64,000 bases of DNA, taken from contig CM040086.1 in the NCBI GenBank assembly GCA_022496805.1, positions 12,216,501-12,280,500 on the forward strand, written 5' to 3'. A program made the position numbers and the translations under genes. Numbering within the stretch: position 1 is the first letter of the stretch; the number at the start of each line of letters is the position of its first letter. The DNA comes from Pohlia nutans. Taxonomy: Eukaryota > Streptophyta > Bryopsida > Bryales > Mniaceae. The notes under the pieces were generated by a model that was not told where the DNA came from, did not search any database, and was given only the letters and a program-made list of their open reading frames with translations. This document shows positions 58,126 to 64,000 of this stretch, piece by piece.

Positions 58126-58368
58126 CCTTCACAACTCCCACCGCTAGCGGAATGGAACATTCTAGCAAGCAAGAAACAAGCACAGCGCAACCAAAAAGCT
58201 GCGCAACAATTTCAAGAACACTCGCAGAATGCCAAGAACGCTCCAAGCAGGTTCCACTCCGGAACTTAGTCAAATAACCACTTATTCCATGTGTAAAATG
58301 TCATGCGCGGACAGACACACAAAAAACACCCTTCTTCCTTATTATATGGATATATATATATATATATG

Positions 58369-59878
58369 ATATTAGTATTCACAAATGTATATGATCACTT
58401 GCGTACCCTTACAAACATTGATCACAAAGTAGAAAGGAGTTGTAAGGGAAAAAAATACGAAAAAATAGTTTAAATTAAAAAAATTCACAATAATGTTTTT
58501 ATTTTAAATCTCTAGGCTACAAGGGTATTTGCCTTCACTTGTGGGAAATTATTCAGATATTGGATAGGATGAGACGATTAATCCGTACAAGACCACACCC
58601 CTCTCCACAATTGAAGAACAACAAAGATGCATTATAAAATGCAATTAGGAGGGATATTTTAAATTTGATGTATGAATTAAAACTTTATATCATGCATTTT
58701 AGATTCTATTCATATAATTGGATTTATGATTTCTATCACCATTATTTCATATAAAATTGAAGCTCAAAATTCAGATTTTTTTTGTAAGTTGATAACAAAT
58801 AAGATATTGACAATCTATGTACAACTATGAAATTTGTTGCAATGGATTGAAATTCAATACTCTAAGTGTAGTGATTTTTGAATTTTTTTTCAGGGGTTGC
58901 AATCTATATTATGTTTGAGAATCACTTGCATTTATGACTCCCTCTTAAAACCCCTTATATATGAGGGGTTATGTGTTTAGAAACCTATTTATACATATCT
59001 ATTTCATTCTAAATTTATGTTTAATATAAGCATATGTGAATATTAAACATAATATTCACATTTATGTTTGAGTATCCCCAATGCTTCGATCCCTATTGTA
59101 ACTGCCTAACTTTTTATGTACCTTGCCGTACAGTGACCCAGATATACCAGTGGTATCAACCACTATACCCTGCCTCAAATAGCCATCTAGGTGTGCTATA
59201 ACTTAAACCAATTGATAAATTATTTGCATCACACATAAAAATAAAAATAAATGAAAAATTTTGAACTCATTATTATCGCACCTCCTAATTCTTGTCACAT
59301 TCTAGTACCTACATAGAATATTCGCTTTTCAGTGTACCAATGTGATTGGACACTTTCCACATGTCCAGTAATGAACTCATGTACGTTGGTGTGGCATAAA
59401 AAAGTTTTGAGTGTACCCATGTTGGACAAGCATGTCTAAAAAAATTGGTTGAAGTAAGGTGAGTGGACCATAAACCAACACTTTAAGCATTGTGCCTATT
59501 TATAGTAATCTGAGGTGCACTGTGATTTTTTGAATGAATTAGCAAATTGATTCTAAATCGATCCCAAGTTCAATCATAATTTCTGGAGTTATATTGAATA
59601 AGTTATGAATTTTCAAAGTCCAATGTATAAATTGCCTATTTGTGGCAATATACATGGGCTAGAGTGAATATGCCTTGAAAGACCATAAAAAAACCTAAAA
59701 TAAAAGATAGTTTTTACAAACGAGACAAGTTCAAGTAATGATTCAAAGTCAGCAATCACTAAACTATTTTATTGATTGTTCATTTATGGCACAATGAAGT
59801 ATCATTGATCAAATAAATATAGGGGTCTTCTCATGGCCAGCGTCAGTTCAAATCTCGGTTAAAATTTGCATTGAAAAA
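58369..59878. other. AT-rich spacer between Helitron and plastid insert
   Basis: No frame or RNA gene recognised. A short inverted repeat (TTTATGTTTAATAT with its reverse) lies near 59010-59060. Confidence 0.4.
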
Positions 59879-59879
59879 A

Positions 59880-60330
59880 ATCTATATTTTTACTAATCAT
59901 AGTTTGGGACTTTTGTCGATCTTTTATATTAATAAAATCCTGAGGTTTACATCGATAACTTGGTATATCTACTAGACGATCATTAACTAAAATATATCTA
60001 TGATTTACTAATTGCCTTCGTAGGGGCCATACCTAATCCAAAAATGATATCATCTAAACGCATTTTAAACAATTGTAATAAAACTTCACCTGTTGATCCT
60101 TTTGCTTTTCTAGCAATATGTACATAATTAAGTAATTGTTGTTCTGTTATTCCATAATGAAAACGTTATTTTTTTTATTCTTCCAAACAAATACGATACT
60201 GAGAAATTTTCTTATTTGATGTTGATTGATTAATAGAACTAGATTTTAACTGTGGTGTTTTATTAGTTAGTCTTGGCAAAGTTCCTAAACGACGTATTAT
60301 TTTTACACAAGGTCCTCGATGACGGGACAT
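59880..60330 (-). pseudogene. rps4: Plastid-derived rps4 (small ribosomal subunit protein uS4), decayed
   Basis: Starts at 60330 with [20 protein letters not shown], matching plastid ribosomal protein S4. Nonsense codons occur after CLEE (near 60175). About 14 bases are deleted near 60025, shifting the frame just before [13 protein letters not shown]. The C-terminal part is missing beyond 59880. In the plastid the protein binds 16S rRNA; this nuclear copy cannot be translated into it. Confidence 0.85.
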
Positions 60331-60585
60331 AAAAATTCCTTTTTTCTACAAAAACATTTACAAAAAAAAATAAAGTAATATAATAATAATAAATAAAAGG
60401 TATTCAATTAATTTACTTTTTGTTGATAAATTTTATTTACCTCAACTCATTTAACTTTTTTAACCAAAAAATTATATATTTTTCTATAGTCAAAAACATC
60501 ATTAGATGAGAAACACTACAAAAAAAAAACAGTATTCTTTTTTTATATAAAGATACTTTTAAAAGTTTTTTATTTTTTATCTTAA

Positions 60586-61127
60586 CCCCTAAGCTCCCGA
60601 GCGACCATTTTCTGGTCGCTGCCTGGAAAAAACGGGCTGCCCGGAACAAAAAAATCTTTTTTTGAAAAAATAAAAAATATTTTAAAATACTACATCAAGT
60701 CTACTTTCCAACCCAATTTGAATTATGGCAATCCGAGTTAAACTCCACCGGGGAGAATTTTTCAAAGTAGATCACCTCAACATTGTCTTAGTGTTACAAA
60801 ATTTGCTATTTGGGGAAAGTAATGATGATTCCTCCATCGTTTCTCTTGCTTTTTTGAAGTTTACGATAGATAGCCCAACTTTAACCAATCGTACTAAATT
60901 TTGAACTCTAAAATTGAAAATTACAATTTATACAAATTTTCGAAGGTTAATGCTTTTAAATTCATTAAAAAATGATCTAAAGATTATTTAGGAAGTTTGA
61001 CCGTACGGATAATTTGTAAAGATGATACTCTACATTTTGTCTATTGAACCAACCTTCATCAAACATATGGAAGGCACATATTATAACACATCTATGTTTT
61101 GTCCAATACTCCTCGGGCTTTTAGGGG
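60586..61127. mobile_element. TTAA-type element E2 (542 bp) inserted in the plastid-derived sequence
   Basis: Ends CCCCTAAGCTCCCGAG and, reversed, CCCCTAAAAGCCCGAGG. Perfect TTAA lies on both sides (60582-60585 and 61128-61131). No coding capacity. It lies between rps4 and trnT and so postdates the plastid transfer. Confidence 0.85.
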
Positions 61128-61168
61128 TTAAGAGTTATATCTAGTAATATATTTAGTGTTAAAAAAGA

Positions 61169-61239
61169 ATCGCTACCGGAGTCGAACTGATGACCATCGC
61201 ATTACAAGTGCGGTGCTCTGACCTCTGAGCTATGCAGGC
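61169..61239 (-). tRNA. trnT-UGU: Plastid-derived tRNA-Thr (UGU), decayed
   Basis: The minus strand reads GCCTGCATAGCTCAGAGGTC, then an anticodon arm with loop CTTGTAA (anticodon UGU) and a T arm AGTTCGACTCC. The 3' side of the acceptor stem does not pair well with the 5' side, so it is a non-functional copy. Confidence 0.75.
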
Positions 61240-61382
61240 TTTATCGATAGAAGTAAATAATAATAATAATAATAATAATTTTTATTTTCTTTTGTACAAC
61301 TTAATTATTATATCAATAAAATTTTAATAATGCAATAATTACTAATTACAAAAAAATACTTGATTTTACTTATTAAAAAAAA

Positions 61383-61420
<38 letters not shown>

Positions 61421-61468
61421 ATTGCCTTAAAACTTATAAAATATTAGTCTAACTAAAATCTTCTAATA

Positions 61469-61512
<44 letters not shown>

Positions 61513-61528
61513 TGAGTCACTAAAAATA

Positions 61529-61907
61529 GGGGGTGTGTCGGAATTGGTAGACGCTACGGACTTAAATAATTTGAGCTTTAGTAGAAAAACTTACTAAATG
61601 CTAGCTTTCAGAATCAGGGAAACTTAGATTGAAAAAAGTATAAGCAATCTTGAGCCAAATTTTATTTTATTTAAAAATAGAATAGGTGCAAAGTCTCAAT
61701 GGAAACTATCCTAACAAATAATATTCTAAAATTTATTTCTATTAATAAATAAAATTTCATTTATTTAAAATTTTATTTTTTAGATATTAAGGGAGGATAA
61801 AGATAGAGTCCAATTTTACATGTTAATTTCAGCAACAATTTAAATTGTAGTAGAAAGAAAATCCGTTGGCTTTATTGACCATGAGGGTTCAAGTCCCTCT
61901 ACCCCCA
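61529..61907 (+). tRNA. trnL-UAA: Plastid-derived tRNA-Leu (UAA) with group I intron
   Basis: The 5' exon at 61529-61565 (GGGGGTGTGTCGGAATTGG onward to ACTTAA) and the 3' exon at about 61860-61907 (GTTCAAGTCCCTC, ending ACCCCCA) pair at the acceptor stem. The intron of about 295 bp has group I conserved segments (AGAATCAGGGAAACTTAG, GTGCAAAGTCTCAATGG). The intron length fits bryophyte plastids. Confidence 0.85.
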
Positions 61908-61969
61908 AAACTATAATTTTTTATTGACATAAGCTTTCAATTTTATGTTAGGATAAGTCAATGAAAAAA

Positions 61970-61995
61970 GCCGAATAGCTCAGTTGGTAGAGCGG
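61970..61995 (+). pseudogene. trnF-GAA: 5' fragment of plastid-derived tRNA-Phe (GAA)
   Basis: GCCGAATAGCTCAGTTGG followed by TAGAGCGG is the acceptor and D-arm part of trnF. It ends at 61995 where the LINE begins; the remainder is not found in the window. Confidence 0.75.
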
Positions 61996-63779
61996 ATAAA
62001 AAGCCTCAGGAAGAGGAGTGGTATACTTTGGATGAGCCCCAAAAGGAAATTACCGGAGGAGTTCTATCACATCCAAAAGATTGACAAAAGAGGGCGGCTT
62101 TTTGTTCATGTATACAGACGACTAGGGCAAACTGAAAGGCTTCAAAACATTTCGGGCTTAAGGCCTGTACAATAGCTATCGTGGAGGTTGACGAGAGGAC
62201 GCACGGTTCTAAAGACTCCCTCGGCTCGCTTTACGGAAATTAGTCCTAAGGTAGTTCCGGAGCAGGAATTCTCGGTTTATGTGGTCCAACATGGAAGGGT
62301 TAAGGACCTGCAGCTAGACTCCAAGGATTGGCCATGGAGCAGAGTTAGACATATTAAGGGAGGCAATTTTTATTTATATACTACAAAGAGAGGCTACAGG
62401 GTGATCTTATCGCGACAAGGGAAGACTCCTCCATTTAATACTCAAATGGCCAACAGAGGCTACTCGGCAAACCAATGCCGCACCTTTTACAAGGATCTTT
62501 GGCATAAGTGGATTCCGAGGAAGATATCTACGATGGCCAAGGGGGCTTGCCTTTGGCGGAATGGAGGATGAAAATGAATCACACAGGGATATGTAATTTG
62601 TGCACTCTAAATGCCTTGGAGACTCCTAAACACACCTTTTATACGTGCCCAACGGTAGGAGGAATTTGGGACAGGGTTAAGAGAATGCGGGAGATAGCAG
62701 GCTTCCCTACCAGGTTGACGGGTTGGTGGGAAGTTTTGACGGGAATTTATGACCCTCCTCAGCAGCCAGGGGTCTCCAAAATCAACGTTGCCCAAATATC
62801 AGGCAATCAATCGAAGGATCAGGGCCTCCTACATGTAGTGGATGAGAGCCCTTGGGAAGTATTGCGAGTTAGTCTACTTTGGTACATTTGGTGTCAGAAA
62901 GTCGAGTTTGATATTAGAGAGGGCGAATTTCATGTGGGAATAGCCCTTTTTAGAGCATGGCAAACGACAGTTCAGGCAGGGATGAGAGTCTGGTACGAGC
63001 TCACGAAATAAAACGCTCTACATAAATCGGAGAGTCAAATACAAAGAGAGGCTATTTTTTTCAACACTTGGGGTTATGGACAACTCTTTTGTAAAACGCA
63101 GCAGGGGATAAAACGGCAATTGGCTCCTCATCCAGACTTTTTGCCAAGGGACCTGGCTAATCGCTATAAAAGCTTCAGGGTTGGGTTAACTCAACCCCTC
63201 CCTCAGCTTTCGACTCAGGAAAAGTTAGGCTCCTCACAGGGCCTTTCGGAAGATCAACAACACTCCCCCTTTAGTTTGTTTGGCAGATTTAGTGAACAAC
63301 CGCAGAATTTCGTTCACTTATCACAAGAAGAAGAAGAAGGTTCTTTTAGGCTTCATTCCAGTCCTAGGCAGGAAGAGCAGGATGGACAAGCGCATGAAGC
63401 TAATACTATCGATGACATACTTCAGAGGATTATGGAAGATTTAGAAAAGGAAGTAGACCAGGAGCTTCACGAGCAACTGGAGCCTCAACCTGAACAACAA
63501 GAGAACACAGAAAGGAAACATGAAGAAGAGCAGTTACTTGATGAGTCGCAATCGGAAGAGGACCTCGCCGCTCAGGTCGCCTTTTGGACAAACCTGCAAA
63601 TTGGTCGAGGAGCGCCCAGCCCTCCTCTTAGCCACGACGAAAGCTCAGCCTTTCCGCCGCAGAGCTACGCCTACAAGTCAGCTCCAAGCTCCTTCCGCCG
63701 CAAAACTCGCGCCTGCACGATAGCACCGAGTCCCTTACGCCGCATAACTCGTGTCTGCACGTCAGTACCGAGCACGTAA
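61996..63779 (+). pseudogene. LINE ORF2 C-terminal part with zf-RVT motif and acidic tail
   Basis: The frame includes WHKWIPRKISTMA, then, after a frameshift near 62545, GGLPLAEW and CNLCTLNALETPKHTFYTCP, the zinc-knuckle-like zf-RVT domain that follows reverse transcriptase in plant LINEs. Stops interrupt at 62173-62175 and 63009-63011, after each of which the frame reopens immediately. The last 190 codons form an acidic, Gln/Glu-rich segment ending in two repeats of RRxTRxCTxxPS, unusual for the family. Reverse transcriptase and endonuclease are missing. Confidence 0.7.
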
Positions 63780-64000
63780 CTGCGGATTCGAGCGACCCAC
63801 AACAGATACGATAGCGCCCAAGACTCGATGTAAACGCCACTCTTCCCTCTGCGTCCCGGCTCCCATGCTTCACGACGGTGGCTCAGCAAAAGACTGAGTC
63901 TCAGCTTCGCGACCTTGTGTCGGAGCCTCCTGCTCTTTCGGCGAACCTACATAGGTCTCGACCCAGCCTAGTACGGCTCCCCCGAGGTTAGCTCAGTTGT
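61996..64000 (+). mobile_element. 5'-truncated LINE (non-LTR retrotransposon)
   Basis: Begins abruptly in the C-terminal part of ORF2 and extends at least to the end of the window, including about 220 bp of 3' sequence after the ORF. Just before the window end, TAGCTCAGTTG recurs, the same 11 bases found in the trnF fragment. This may be the target duplication, but the window stops there. Confidence 0.7.

Larger units (their letters stand above)
56396..58350 (-). mobile_element. Non-autonomous Helitron (1955 bp) inserted in an AT tract
   Basis: Read on the minus strand, it starts with TC (TCCATATAATAAGG at 58350) and ends with a hairpin (GTGCCGGTGGCCGGCAC), a short spacer and CTAG. It lies between A and T. 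These are the hallmarks of Helitrons. It retains the end of a helicase gene and a captured GC-rich fragment; no Rep domain is present. Confidence 0.85.
59879..61995. other. Plastid DNA inserted in the nuclear genome (NUPT), rps4-trnT-trnL-trnF
   Basis: The order and strands of rps4, trnT-UGU, trnL-UAA and trnF-GAA match a plastid segment. It is interrupted by a TTAA-type element (60586-61127). rps4 has stops and a deletion and trnF is cut at 61995 by a LINE. Plastid-like AT tracts lie in the spacers: (AAT)n at 61259 and (AT)n at 61387 and 61480. Confidence 0.85.

Overview
The window is nuclear DNA of a land plant, probably a bryophyte (moss or liverwort). Genes have many small GT-AG introns, and one conserved plant importin gene can be modelled over 22 exons. 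A decayed insert of chloroplast DNA at about 59880-61995 keeps the order rps4 (-), trnT-UGU (-), trnL-UAA with a short group I intron (+), trnF-GAA (+), which is the arrangement of bryophyte and other land plant plastids. The species cannot be fixed from the sequence alone.

Layout. 1-16100 is gene space: an importin-beta family gene (1365-9981, +), then three related short RING-finger loci (10855-11193, -; 12162-12549, +, broken; 15555-15851, +), with a hAT-type MITE, a tandem repeat and a tRNA-like SINE. 16800-18640 is AT-rich and empty. 18647-44902 is a nested pile of mobile elements: a DUF7869-like transposase gene split in frame by a 4570-bp element (A, 19252-23821); a degenerate DNA N4/N6-methylase-like spliced gene (M, about 24450-28356) with a second partial copy of its 3' end; a second copy of the 4.6-kb element (B, 29394-33955); the 3' half of a Ty3/gypsy-type retrotransposon with an extra long ORF after the integrase and a 542-bp LTR (33956-38436); and two older 5'-truncated relatives of A/B on the other strand (C and D, 39461-44902).

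45779-49533 (-) holds a broken LRR receptor kinase of the CLV1/HAESA-like group. 50708-52270 holds MutS2-like exon fragments. From 51000 to 61131 a family of TTAA-flanked MITEs is visible, one nested in another and one in the plastid insert, with a 1.37-kb near-perfect palindromic element and a Helitron (56396-58350, -) that sits inside an (AT)n tract and carries a helicase remnant and a captured fatty-alcohol-oxidase-like fragment. The window ends with a 5'-truncated LINE that entered the plastid-derived trnF.

The strongest candidates for something undescribed are (1) the A/B/C/D element family: about 980-codon gag-like/coiled-coil ORF, TGTC...GACA ends, a 5-bp target duplication in A, no LTRs; (2) the repeat-flanked methylase-like gene M with altered catalytic motifs; and (3) the retrotransposon's post-integrase ORF, which lies in frame with pol beyond a single TAG. 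All functional statements rest on reading motifs by eye; no database search was possible.
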